DNA from: Taenia hydatigena
Taxonomy: Eukaryota > Platyhelminthes > Cestoda > Cyclophyllidea > Taeniidae
Length of the DNA stretch: 64,000 bases
Assembly (NCBI GenBank): GCA_036345935.2
Contig: JADWOT020000006.1
Span: 17,334,519-17,398,518, forward strand
Reading direction: 5' to 3'
Shown here: piece by piece, positions 38,201 to 47,800 of the stretch
Numbering within the stretch: the first letter of the stretch is position 1
How the letters are laid out: each line of letters starts with the position of its first letter
Translations under genes and position numbers: made by a program
The notes under the pieces: generated by a model
Seen by the model: the letters and a program-made list of their open reading frames with translations, nothing else
What the model was told of the DNA's origin: nothing
The model's database searches: none

Positions 38201-40814
38201 TTTAAAATTTAGCTCTCTGCCCGCTCCATGCGTGTGTGCATTGGACATTTGATGGGCAAAAACGATAGAACGCATTAATACAACCAGCGCTACTTTCCCA
38301 GCAAGTTAGTTTACACTACGGAAGATACGAGGGATTAATCGAATGAGGAGACCGACTAATCACGGACCTTCCAGAGTCGAATGAAAGGGGGAAGGAATAG
38401 AGCACCTCTTAATCCGCACACGGGGAAAAATCAGTCCGCAAAGGAGGACTATGGTGGCTACGGCTAGGAGGGTCACCGATCACACACGAAGCCAAAGGGA
38501 GGGCGAGAATAAACGAGGTGGGCTGAGTCACTACCATCGCAACGGTCAGGACGACAAGCTGGCAGGCGCACCGCCACGAGGGACCACCCGTCTGCCATTT
38601 CAAAACACCCATCCACACGAGTAGAAATAAGCAGAGACAAGGCGACGCACGAATAAAAGCGTGATTAATACATGTGCCCAATTTGAGGTGAGGATGGGTA
38701 TGAGTCAGTCGAACGGTCGACCAGCCGTCAGAAGGATGGAGACATTCCAAGGGGCAATTTTTTGACGATGCACGTATAGGTTTGTGATGACATTAGTGGA
38801 TGTTGATGCCCAACAACTGATGCAAAAAATGACATTTACGAATACACAAGGGGAAGGAACCAGACGAGAAATGATCCAGACAATTTTTAAAGCTCTGTCA
38901 ATTCTAACAATTTTGAGTACAATTATCGCGGCGTGACCTGATGACCCCATACCGATTCACGTTACATTAATGAAATCAATGAGAAATGCGCATAAATGTC
39001 CGCTGTTTCCTATTTAAGGTCAAACGCGAATAAGTGGCCTCAGGAAATCGCAAAGCATGTGGGAGGAGTTGGGCTGCAATTTCACATAAAAAATACTAAG
39101 TAGCAAACTGAAATTCTCAATGGGAAGAGGAAGACGGAACGAGATAAGGGAGGGAAATGTCAGGCAAAACCTAGCGATGGTCTCTCATCACCGAGCGCCG
39201 AACATCGGAAATGGAGAACTTCATCTCCTCACTTAGAGACATTTTCTCCCTCCATCTCCGTCTCAATCTACCACAAGAAAATGAGACAAACTCAAGGGGA
39301 GAGGGAAGGCAGGGGGTAAATAGGAATGCGAAGCTAGATAATCAATCAACGAGACAGGACAAAACTCACGGACAAGTGCTTGTGTGAATCTAATTAGGGT
39401 CGCGTGTGGACAGGAGCTGGGTCAGCGCGTACCCTCAATCAAGGGAAAGGGTGAAGCAAAAAAGAATACGCTAATTAGGTGACTGTGCTTCCATGTTTGG
39501 TTTATGCCCAAAAAAGTATAATGGAAGATAGAGGGCTGAGCCATAAACACCTTTACGCATCACTCCCTCGCCAAGCAAGCCAGGTGTGAAGGGTGGATGA
39601 AGGCTGCCCAAAGTTTTTCTTTATGTCTACCAACACGATAGCATAAAAACTGACCATGGTTGGAAGTTTCCGTTTCAAGGGGTGGTCACTCTAACATTTG
39701 GGGCACTAATTAACGTTCTTAAGATTGACAAAAAGATGAGACCATGGTTACTAATGCCCTCATAACACGAGTAAGAGATGGATAGGATGAAAAAATAAGA
39801 CTATGTAACCGCACCCCATCAGACCAACTTTACCACAAAAGAGAGGGCCCACGTAAGTGATGACAAAAACTCTATTCATATGGCGACGAAAAAGCAGCAT
39901 GAGTGCTGACTAAGGCCTGACAGAAAAGGAAGAGTCGTAAAATCTATAAGTATTCAGGGAGAGAGGGCATCAATTATTAAGTGTTCGCAACCACCCGCCC
40001 ACCCCAACTCCCTCTCCCCCGTCACTCTAGATGTGGCGCAGCTTGAAAAAGAGTAGAGGAAGGGGACTGGGGGTATCACGCTAGGGAGTGATGAATGCGT
40101 AGCCCACAAAGGCAGACGGGATGACTGGTGTCTGGCCAAGATACGCGAACAGCACCATCTATCCATCCAGTCCTCAGTTAATTTGGAACCAGTACAAATG
40201 TAGATCAACGCAGTGATGGAAAAAAGTGGGGCAAAATCATGAGGCTTTTTGTCCAAGAGACCTAGTGCGTCGGAGGCCGGAACTGCCATTACTAGGGCAG
40301 TGAATAAAGTACGACGAGGCAGTAGGCGAAATAGAGTTCACACACGCTGCTGGCGTTAGGGCTAGTGAGTGGGAAACACAGAGCTAGCGTTCGCAAGAAT
40401 TTGACATTAGCTTGATAACTTCTCGCGTCAATCAAACGGTGAATTGCGAAACCCACGGGAACTCATGCAAGTTAAGAACCAAAGCTTTTCCTTGTCAACG
40501 CAATAAATCTCTGTGAAAAAAAGCGCGCAAGTGATTCTACCTCCCTGAGCTTACCCAAGGAAAAGTAAACACCTTTACATAGAGATTGTTAAAAGGACCC
40601 ACTAGAACATAAGAAGACAATTACTTTCCTAGCTACACATTTAGCTGCGTGCTTACAGGATAGAACAAATATGCTATCGAATTTCTAAGCTGCCAATTGA
40701 GGAGTTAATTTCATCACGTTCCAAGCTTAACTTACTTTCGATAGTTCTAGAAGAGCCAACAACAAAGGTGCAAACTGTGAGGAGGGAAAAGTAAATCCAG
40801 GAGAAATGCAGCAT
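22987..40814 (-). CDS. DDR: Discoidin domain receptor-like gene, 12 coding exons, no kinase domain seen
   Basis: The model runs from ATG at 40814 to TAG at 22987 and encodes about 1146 residues. Exons: 40736-40814, 37926-38061, 37686-37842, 35487-35576, 34200-34350, 33734-34006, 32431-32790, 32173-32346, 29093-29537, 27238-27341, 23970-25192, 22987-23235. Every junction keeps phase and uses GT-AG. Domains: signal peptide 1-20; discoidin domain C38-C201 with inner cysteines C89 and C193, matching the two disulfides of vertebrate DDRs; DDR-type discoidin-like domain about 205-415 with the FVGWE and FDRPRNF landmarks; Thr/Ala-rich stalk; membrane helix 515-538; long disordered tail. DDRs are collagen-sensing receptor tyrosine kinases at the cell surface; that is family knowledge. 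The tail is far longer than the roughly 150-170-residue juxtamembrane segment usual in vertebrates, and no kinase follows. Family assignment is firm; the 3' end is not. Confidence 0.85.
23236..23969 (-). other. Intron 11 of the DDR-like gene
   Basis: A 734-bp AT-rich intron between the strong donor GTGAGC and the acceptor CTTCTCTTGCAG. No other feature was seen. Confidence 0.65.
23970..25192 (-). CDS. DDR: DDR-like exon 11: very long low-complexity tail
   Basis: The exon encodes residues 657-1064. Features in order: a hydrophobic patch (TTFLILLEG, 662-670); Gln-rich start (LALQQQQF); acidic stretch SDDEVADIEMEDEEEDG (about 753-769); basic cluster GRRKRPKHRRQR (849-860); DSGVGS (883-888), an exact DSGxxS match; 12 glycines (989-1000); nine alanines (about 1026-1034). 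Two in-frame acceptors exist, at 25192 and 25180, differing by four residues; both have weak pyrimidine tracts, so the 5' edge is uncertain. The donor GTGAGC is at 23969. The GC content is much higher than in flanking introns, and the open frame spans more than 1.2 kb. Confidence 0.78.
25193..27237 (-). other. Intron 10 of the DDR-like gene
   Basis: A 2.0-kb intron. A 134-codon open frame on the plus strand (26312-26716) shows no family resemblance. Nothing else was seen. Confidence 0.6.
27238..27341 (-). CDS. DDR: DDR-like exon 10: cytoplasmic tail
   Basis: The exon encodes residues 622-656, a small-residue and proline-rich segment (SSPAIFSPPDG, AGLPSP). The acceptor CCGCTTTGCAG and donor GTAGGTG are good, and the phases (2 in, 1 out) fit exons 9 and 11. 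No domain is recognised; it looks disordered. Confidence 0.72.
27342..29092 (-). other. Intron 9 of the DDR-like gene
   Basis: A 1.75-kb intron. A 72-codon frame with an ATG on the opposite strand (27827-28045) has no recognisable content. Confidence 0.65.
29093..29537 (-). CDS. DDR: DDR-like exon 9: transmembrane helix and start of tail
   Basis: The exon encodes residues 474-621. A 24-residue hydrophobic helix (FIIVIVVSLLFSLFCVVLFC and on to SLCI, residues 515-538) is followed by a basic stop-transfer segment (RMQHSKQRHQSLKK). It continues into a Ser/Ala/Pro-rich tail with seven consecutive prolines (564-570). The acceptor is CCCATCTAG and the donor GTAGGTT, leaving two bases of a Gly codon. 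Confidence 0.85.
29538..32172 (-). other. Intron 8 of the DDR-like gene
   Basis: A 2.6-kb intron between the stalk and transmembrane exons. Exons 8 and 9 join in phase, so no extra exon is needed. Nothing recognisable was seen. Confidence 0.65.
32173..32346 (-). CDS. DDR: DDR-like exon 8: extracellular stalk
   Basis: The exon encodes residues 416-473. It contains an acidic segment, then VITTTTTASAAADAVGAVENG, a Thr/Ala-rich low-complexity stretch consistent with an O-glycosylated stalk. Phase 1 at both ends joins exons 7 and 9 without a shift. The acceptor is CTACCGAACAG and the donor GTAAGTGCC. The intron before it is only 84 bp. Confidence 0.75.
32431..32790 (-). CDS. DDR: DDR-like exon 7: second half of discoidin-like domain
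   Basis: The exon encodes residues 296-415, beginning PRNFSRLLIFTF (matching FDR.RNF in DDRs) and ending HSKDWLLISEVQFIS (matching W.(M/L).SE..F.S near the membrane in DDR1 and DDR2). N298-F-S and N318-Y-T are potential N-glycosylation sites. No cysteine occurs in this exon, although vertebrate DDRs carry three in the corresponding region. The acceptor is GATGTTTGCAG and the donor GTAATA. Confidence 0.88.
32791..33733 (-). other. Intron 6 of the DDR-like gene
   Basis: A 943-bp intron between the two halves of the discoidin-like domain. No repeat or open frame of note was seen. Confidence 0.75.
33734..34006 (-). CDS. DDR: DDR-like exon 6: first half of discoidin-like domain
   Basis: The exon encodes residues 205-295. 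DGITEYLATEG corresponds to DG(L/I)..Y.APEG at the start of the second, DDR-specific jelly-roll domain. GGLGKLVDNAAHLGN matches GLGQLTDGV.GLDD, and HHFVGWERS followed by VRLDFKFDR matches D(Y)VGW and (E)FEFDR. N262-V-S is a potential glycosylation site. The segment between the first two blocks is rich in Asn, Asp and Gly and diverges from vertebrates. The donor is GTAAGTT. Confidence 0.88.
34200..34350 (-). CDS. DDR: DDR-like exon 5: end of discoidin domain
   Basis: The exon encodes residues 155-204: a GNIDP turn, FDPTVVARRIRIYPYSA (the conserved PP.VAR.vR..P strand of discoidin domains), then HLICLRFALTGCPFP (matching CMR.ELYGC). C193 and C201 complete the two conserved disulfides. The acceptor is CTACCTGCAG and the donor GTACGT. 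The exon ends one base into a codon that exon 6 completes as Asp. The open frame is shorter than 60 codons on either side, so this exon is easily missed. Confidence 0.88.
34351..35486 (-). other. Intron 4 of the DDR-like gene
   Basis: A 1.1-kb intron. An open minus frame at 34943-35203 does not fit the discoidin alignment, which exon 5 fully supplies. Nothing else was seen. Confidence 0.7.
35487..35576 (-). CDS. DDR: DDR-like exon 4: discoidin domain
   Basis: This 90-base exon encodes 30 residues (125-154), including YMPAFILHYQREDGGPW, which matches the Y.P.F.L.YSR/QREDG.PW strand of DDR and other F5/8 discoidin domains. It is bounded by TTTTTTGCAG and GTAAGG and is in phase 0 at both ends. 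Confidence 0.88.
35577..37685 (-). other. Intron 3 of the DDR-like gene
   Basis: A 2.1-kb intron with a short (GT)n run at 36758-36772. A 96-codon ATG frame on the opposite strand (36429-36719) has no family resemblance and is treated as chance. Confidence 0.7.
37686..37842 (-). CDS. DDR: DDR-like exon 3: discoidin domain core
   Basis: The exon encodes residues 72-124. The peptide includes RAWCPNSTVQ and NEWIQVDFPHLNIIHTIFTT, which matches the WCP and E(Y/F)LQ(I/V)DL blocks typical of F5/8-type discoidin domains. C89 corresponds to the inner disulfide cysteine. N91-S-T is a potential N-glycosylation site. The acceptor GGCTTTCAG and donor GTAAGTG are both strong. The intron before this exon is only 83 bp. 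Confidence 0.88.
37926..38061 (-). CDS. DDR: DDR-like exon 2: start of discoidin domain
   Basis: The exon encodes residues 27-71 in a frame containing GCDSRLMDTQAKLPDNAFSA, which aligns with the N-terminal strand of DDR discoidin domains (Cys, then a PD..ITASS-like segment). The acceptor is TTTTTTTAAG and the donor GTATGG. It starts with two bases that complete the codon left by exon 1 and ends two bases into a codon. C38 is expected to pair with C201. The Trp that contacts collagen in the first loop of human DDR2 appears to be missing: ASSQW there corresponds to ASSVR here. Confidence 0.85.
38062..40735 (-). other. Intron 1 of the DDR-like gene
   Basis: A 2.7-kb intron. A somewhat GC-rich stretch at 38410-38750 and another at 39950-40290 are open on the minus strand, but I recognise nothing in them. 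They could only be considered as alternative first exons with transcript evidence. Confidence 0.65.
40736..40814 (-). CDS. DDR: DDR-like exon 1: start codon and signal peptide
   Basis: The exon encodes residues 1-26, beginning MLHFSWIYFSLLTVCTFVVG, a classic hydrophobic signal peptide, then SSRTIE. It ends one base into a codon at a perfect GTAAGT donor (40735-40734). An in-frame ATG at 40895 would add 27 residues ahead of the signal sequence. I prefer 40814 because the hydrophobic core then lies at the N-terminus and because a CCAAT box (40873-40877) lies between the two ATGs, which suggests transcription starts below it. Confidence 0.75.
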
Positions 40815-41200
40815 GGCTGGAGTAGGAGAGAGACTGGTAAATCCAAAGGAGCAAGGAAAACGTTGCGCGGCTATTGGCGCAGTAGCATATTTCATGCAAA
40901 TGACAGCTCAGATGCAGAGAAGAGACAGTGGGCAGTGAGACAGTGTGAGAGTGGGCTAGTAGGGAGCAGCTCGTTGAATGAACGAAATCAGTCGTAGCCT
41001 CAGTTTTCTGATCATTTTGCGGTTTGCATAGACCGCATGTGAGTTTGTGAGTGGCTAACCAATCAGCATGGCGAGACTGGTGGAGCGCTGTTCAGATTCT
41101 ACCTTCTGAATGGCTTAGCGCGTCAACCAATCGAGGGCTTGGGCTTTCCCCAAGGTGGCATAAGCCTCTGGCCTATTGGATGGATGAGTGCCCGCCGAAT
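40815..41200 (-). promoter_or_regulatory. Promoter region of the DDR-like gene with four CCAAT boxes
   Basis: Four CCAAT boxes (NF-Y-type), two on each strand: ATTGG at 40873-40877, CCAAT at 41059-41063, CCAAT at 41127-41131 and ATTGG at 41175-41179. The two ATTGG sites read CCAAT in the direction of the gene. Their position directly upstream of the signal-peptide exon supports a TATA-less promoter. No TATA box was seen at the expected position. Confidence 0.5.
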
Positions 41201-42952
41201 ATGCGTTCCGTTCCACTACGGTGCTGAATTGATGCCCGGTTGGGGGACAGTTCTGATAAACAGCTTCACTTTTAGCATGTATTTTCTCTTCTGTTGGTGC
41301 GAAGAACGGGCTATTTTTTGATAAAGACAATAGGGTTAACGCAAATAAGGGTGCTGTTAAAATCGGTATGGCATTGAACTATCTATAACTGTGGGCTGCA
41401 GTGAGTGGGCAAGTCATTTGGTTATTAGCTTACTAACAATGAACGGTTTGTATGATCTATTTGGGTCCTAAACATGTATTTGGAGTCTTTGCTTGACAAG
41501 AACGTTAAAACTTGCCTCCACAAGCTTTGACACTTCTAGCTCGTAATCGCTCCTTTTGGATACCAAATTGTTTCGCTTCTGCATGGAAATTGAGGAAAAG
41601 AAAATAACCGTTAGACCTCTATGCATTTGGACTTTGACAAAAGGAGACTTTGGACTTGAAGAAAACGGAGGCTTAGGAGAGTTGAAAAAGCTAATTGGCA
41701 AACACAACGCGATCCGTTTCTTTTCCTCGCCTTCATGATAAAACGAATTGAAGTACAAGTTTAATTTAAAGCGCTCACTTGCTTTCATTTTTAAGTAGCA
41801 CCTAGAACTATGGGGGAAACGAAGTCAGTAACTTGGTTGATTTTGTTCGAGTGTCATCTTTTTATTGAGGAATTTTTCTTGTCCAGGAGTAATGATATAT
41901 GCTGTCGCTATAAACCTTACCACCGGGAAAAGATTTTCCATTTTCACAGGGGAAACTCAAGCATTCTTTCAACTTCTGTAAACTTATTAAATAATGCATG
42001 CACTTGGGCGAATATGAGACTCTTGAAAGCAACTCAAAGTTTAAAAAGATGGTTCGTCATGGAAAAGAGTGGGCGTAAAAGTTTCTCCTAACTCAGGTGA
42101 GAGCATAAATATGCGTACATGGGGACTTCGACTATTTAAAGTCGACTGCCAATCATTAAGGGTTGACTTCTTGATAGGCTTCGTTGATTTTAAATCCTAA
42201 GGTTTTTCATAACAACAGGTAAGGCTTATTCAAATATTTGCTCACTAAAATAAAGTGAAATGGTAAAAGATGTATTATTAATCCTCTTGACAGCAATTTG
42301 TTCACATTCTGATTAATTAATGTTACTAAACACTTGTTGTAATTGTGAGGTGGATAAGTGAATTCGAGGAGTTCTTTAAAAAAAATAAGTTCACTGCCTT
42401 TTACTGTGTGTTATGCCTCAAAGTAATCAACATTGAAATCTATAAGCCCTTTCAAACAGGGAACACATCTGCTGGGATTTCCACGTCCACAGAAGGTTTT
42501 GCTTACAAAGCCGAAATGCCGCCTACGAGCCATCTAAGTCTCCATCTCACTCGCCTTTCTCAGCTATCCTCTCTACATGTCACATAACGGTGTGACTGTC
42601 AAATGTCAATATCAAGAAAAGGTGGTAGGCATAATTAAGGAAAAATACGGGAAATGGAGGGGATGTAGTGGGGCGAAATGAGGCAAGACACTTACTCCCC
42701 TCCATCTCATTTTCCTATAAAGTGTGAAGATTGTCACAGCTCAATCTTCTAACTCTATGAGGTGTGAGGTCTAGTGTTGTCTCGTAAGCATAAGGAAAGG
42801 ACTTTCTTCCTGCTGAGTCACTAGTCCTGTCTGTCCGAGATGTTTTAGAAAAACCAGAAGCAAGGGTAGTTGCCTTGCGCATATGCAAGTCAGTCGGCTC
42901 ACACACAACCCTCTTCCAATACCTGATTTTGGCAACCTACGTGTAAGGAGTG

Positions 42953-42972
42953 ACAATACAATACAATACAAT
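42953..42972 (+). repeat. (ACAAT)4 microsatellite
   Basis: Four perfect copies of ACAAT. A simple repeat with no evident role. Confidence 0.9.
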
Positions 42973-44857
42973 TTATTTCTCTCTTTGCGACTTCTCTGTC
43001 AAAGTGAGGGCCAACTACTCGATTCCTCATTATTTACCTTGGGCATTACTAAAAGTTGTTGCACACCTTCCCAACGTCTCTTGTTCTTATCATTTTAACA
43101 ACACGTCGTTCTTTACTCTGCTCAGAAACAGAGGACCCGTCTTCCTGAACGCGATACCGCATCATCCTGTGATGCATCAAGAGAGTCAAGTGTTTTCCTC
43201 CGTTTCTGGGTGAGACTTTCTGCTACCACCTATCACATTTCCTCGAGATGCTGAATAAATGCTAAGGAAAACTTCTGCAGTTCTGAGGTTAAAAGTAAAC
43301 TTAGTCTGTAGAGAGAACAAGCTTTATCATATCCGTCACTTCTAACCCACACTTGATATAATATGGTAGGAAAACAGTAGAATGCAGGACATGAACAAAA
43401 TACGTGCCCAGGCATTATAGTACATTCATATAAATAATCGCATGCAATTTCATTTGACAAGTGTTTATAAGTTACAGGAAGTCACTGCAGCTAGCAATAT
43501 CAAAAACCACACGAACTTTTTCGCTATCAAATAATTTGTAAAAACAGTTTTTTTATTTATCAAGTAGTCATCCATTGTGCACTACTCAAAACTTATTTCA
43601 CATAATGCGCAGTTAGCGAAATTTTCGGCTATGAAACGCTAAGTGGTTGCAGATTTAAATTTTAAGGAAATATGGAGTTGTGGAGACCGACACTGCTTAA
43701 TGTCTTTTCCAGTTGCCATCTGATCCCGTCGGCTACCTCGTTCTAAGTGAAAGGCACGACTGGGTCGCAAGTGATTCTGTTAACGACCTCCTAAAGTTAG
43801 AGGTCTCTATTAGGTTCTAGTCAAAAGACATCGGCATTAATCGGTATGAGGAACCTAATCGTTAAAATTTTGGACCTTCCCTTCACGCGACCTAGAATCC
43901 TTCAAAAGCCTTTAGGGCCTCTACCGGGATGTTCTCCCCTCATTTAGTTTTTTGACAACTTTACGTCTGACTGCGTGTAAACCCACTGCAATGGTGTCAC
44001 AATATGATCTTTACCAACTTTCCATGCTTTGCTGGCAATGATCTAAATTTACTGGAAAATATTTGCTTTTTTTGCAACATCTTGTGACGCCTAAACCAAC
44101 CTCTGAATGTGGTACAAGGGGTACAAATCCAAAAGCAGCTTTATTAGCAATAGACCAGCAGTACAGGTGTCATGAAAGGGCTTCTCGCCACCAACCAAAA
44201 TGCAATTTGCGGGGCTCTGTAGATGTTCTGCTGACAATGCATTTTTGCAGTGGATTAAGTTAAAGCCTTTTTCGAACCTCAAGCGTAAGAGATGACAGTC
44301 ATCTAAAGAGAGTTCCTTCAAAGAGGTACTCGAGGTAGAAGTTATAGCCGATGGAACGAACTACCAATATGTCACCTTTGTAACCGTCCCAGTGGTCTCG
44401 ATGCGTTGTAGAAGGTAGACAATTTTAAATGTATTAGGCTCTCTAGCCATCTGACTGTTCCCATAGTTCAATGAGTATCATGTTTCTTTTGTACACCAAG
44501 CGTAGGAGATTGAGTTACTAACTTTCTATATTAGATTTGGATTGGCACGTCCTGAGTGCAAATGCGGTAAATCGAAAAAAAAACAAAGTCTTTCAATCGA
44601 ACTCGGTTCGATAACATTTTAATGCACCTTCGCAACAGCTATTCGTGGACATCAAAAATGTAGCGGATTCTAATAACAGCAACAGATGGGCTTTACAGTT
44701 GGAAAGGAGAGGTAAATCCTCAATTTTTGGTATTTTAACCCAAATCGAGCGTTTTGCTTGATTATGGAAGCAGTGACCTGAATTCAATCCTGTGGCGTTA
44801 TAATTGTCAACAGGTGGGGTGAGCGCTAACTCCACCTTGGACGACAATGCAATGAGT

Positions 44858-44894
44858 CGGCGGCGGCGGCGGTGGCGGCAGGGGGGAAGGGGGG
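44858..44894 (+). repeat. CGG repeat followed by G-runs
   Basis: Seven or so CGG-type triplets (one interrupted by T) are followed by GGGGGG and GGGG tracts, which could form a G-quadruplex. An octamer ATGCAAAT lies 70 bases downstream. The surroundings are AT-rich, so the block stands out; it could be regulatory or a chance expansion. Confidence 0.55.
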
Positions 44895-47800
44895 AAAAAG
44901 ATGCGGACAACGCCATCAATCAATAATGCTGGTCTTGCGTTCGGCACCCGACCTCTGTAATATGCAAATGAGGCGACGCAATAATGCTAGGTGGAAAACA
45001 GAGAGAGTGAGGGCGACACCGTCGACCATGCAACTTTCAACTGTGCTACGTAATCGTCTTCAACAGAACTGAATAAATTTACATTTAAATTGATTGCTCT
45101 TTAAGTGGGTATTTGTCGGCGTCAAGTGTGAAAAAACAGAGGCGGGCGGTAATGCAAGGGTAAAATACAAAAGTCTATTCCCCTTTCCAAATAGGCCTCT
45201 TTAGCCTGTCATTTACGTACAGGTTTTAAAAAACTGACGAACTTGCTGCAGCCAACGACTCATGCGAAATAAGGCACTAAGACAAGGTTGAATTCATTAG
45301 CGTGATGTGGAGTGACATCTAATTGCCATATAGTTGTGCATAAGAAGTAAAGCCAAAAGACTGCAGTTCCTAACTGTTTACACCGTCATAGAGTCCGTGA
45401 ATTCCTACAGAAAGGAGTATACTGTAGTAAATAAAAAATACGCATCCGTTTGTTTCGTTGCACATTTGCAGCCATCGTGAGAGCGCGTGCTTGCGTGCGT
45501 ACTTGCGCCTGGAGTGTAGTATGAAACTTGAGAGAAACTTTTTTGAGCTGTTTCCTCGGTTCCTGCGTGAACACTGTCGTCATGCAACAGAGGAAGGCTT
45601 CGAGACAGGGATACTTTTAAATGTCACCTTTAGACAACTGATGGATTTTGTCGTACCAATGGGAAAGTAATCGACTTTCAAACATCATTTTTTATTGGAT
45701 TGCTCGGTCCAACAATTCGTCCGATCAAATTAAAGGAGTTCAATTAGACTTCCACCTATTTCCTTTATTCCGCCTTATTTTTCAGTCGATTTTTCAGCAC
45801 AGCATATAAAGTGCTGATTAGCTCTGCACATTGTTCCTACAACACGGCTAATTTTTTCTCGTTTGTAAAAAAAGCAGCGTTTTATTATGCCTTTCATGAT
45901 TGATGTGTGTCCATCTTTCTACAAGGGAGGCTACTAGGTAAAGCATGGCCAGAATAAAGAGGAGAAAAAACCACTGCTATCCTTAAAACGATGCATTGTC
46001 TGTGAGCATGGTCTTATGAATTCCCTGCTGCCATAAAAGTGCACTGTATTTATGCGTTGAAGGCGTTTTTTTATCAGGTGCGGAAGTCATCTATTCTGCC
46101 AGATGTTATCAGTGACATGCAACGCGGTATTCGCGGGTTAAGCATTCCATGAATTGCGGATGTTGTTGTTACTTCTAGTATTGATCCCCACCTCGGTCCC
46201 TAACGAGATGTCGTGTAAAGGGAAACAACGTCTCCTTTTTGCAGAGATGAAAGACCGATATGGCAAGGACTGGGCACAATGAAGGAAAGGAACATTTTAC
46301 GGCTGTTAGAATTCTGATTGCGTTACTTTAATAATTAGTCGCATGATGAACCACTTGTGTTTCCCTTTCCGCGACAGGTGACTAAGCCTCTAATTATAAT
46401 AATACCCCGTTCTCCCATCTTGTCTTCTTCGTGAGAAGAGGCGCACTTCAGGAAACGGGCGGCTGAATCATACGCGCATGACATCCGATTTCCATACCTA
46501 GCCCCCAGGCTGCAAATATGCATGTGCCCTTGAGCAATTCATGATTGGAAAGTGAATTCACCATTCCGAATCTCAAGCGATTGGATGCGATTCAAATGGT
46601 ATTCATGGTCTAAAGATAGTTGCATTTTTTAAACTTTTCGGCAGTGGCTGAATAGGTAAAAAGATTAATAATGGTTAGTGCCTTGTGAGAACAACAAAAC
46701 TTTTGAATTGCAGCGATTAACCTTTGGCTTAAACAGAACCTGCTCAAGTACGTATTAACACAATTAAAGTGTGTCCTCAATGTTCTCTTTGGAAATGATA
46801 TATTGGAAATACATAGTCAGGAAGCACTATTCAAAAGAGCATTCACTTGTTTTTTATGTTCATTTTCGATTATGCGTTTGAGTACGCTAGTTTCTCTGCC
46901 TCCACAGTTCAGTAGCCATTCGGATATCATGGGATTAATTCAACGGTCCTGCACATTAATAGCTAACCTTCACCCTTTGTATATAACTTGAGGCGTTGCT
47001 TGATTGCCATCGGTCAGAGAACTTGGTCAGAATTCACTATTCAAACGTCATAGGGCTCAAACATACAGACAGTTATGACAGAAGGGCACAATCTCCAACT
47101 CATGCCCTACATAGGTGCGTAATTTAAAGACCTCTCACAAACTGTTACAAAGACAAACACTTATCCTCATCTTGTTCTTCCAATGAGTACGTTGGCTTTC
47201 TTTTGTGCAATTTCTCACATGCATCTGCTCTTGCCCTCTGCCTAGCCTTCAGTATATTCTGCCGTCGATGCAACAGAAAGCACTCCGCCGTTCCCGTTGT
47301 GCAAGGGAGCAGAATTTACTGGAAAACTCCTGATATTCGATGAATGAGGATGATGCTCAAGAGGTGGAGGGACTGCGCATCACGACATCTCATTTGTAGC
47401 TTCACTCATCTGAGCTTTTATGTAAGATGCTAAACAACGCCTTTAGAATAAAATAACTTTCTGCAGCTTCGGGCACTAAATCGGGTTACCATGATGATTT
47501 TTTTACCATCTGCCTAGAAATCGCCTGCGCCTCAAAATTCAAAATGTGTCTTTATTTTGAGATGCACTCAAAACTTATTGATAGGCGTATTAGAGTCAAA
47601 TTTCAATCACGTATGGCACTATGCCTTAATCCGACTCGCCCCTAGTGATGTGTTTATGTATTTCGTTAGAAATGTTTCATTAGCTCCGGATTTGGATGAT
47701 TAGATTCTTATCACTTGTCAAAAATTTGATGGACAAGTAGTGAGCTAAGGCAGGGGTAGGGGAATCAGCTTCACTGAATGCTTGATTAATGCAAAGAAGG

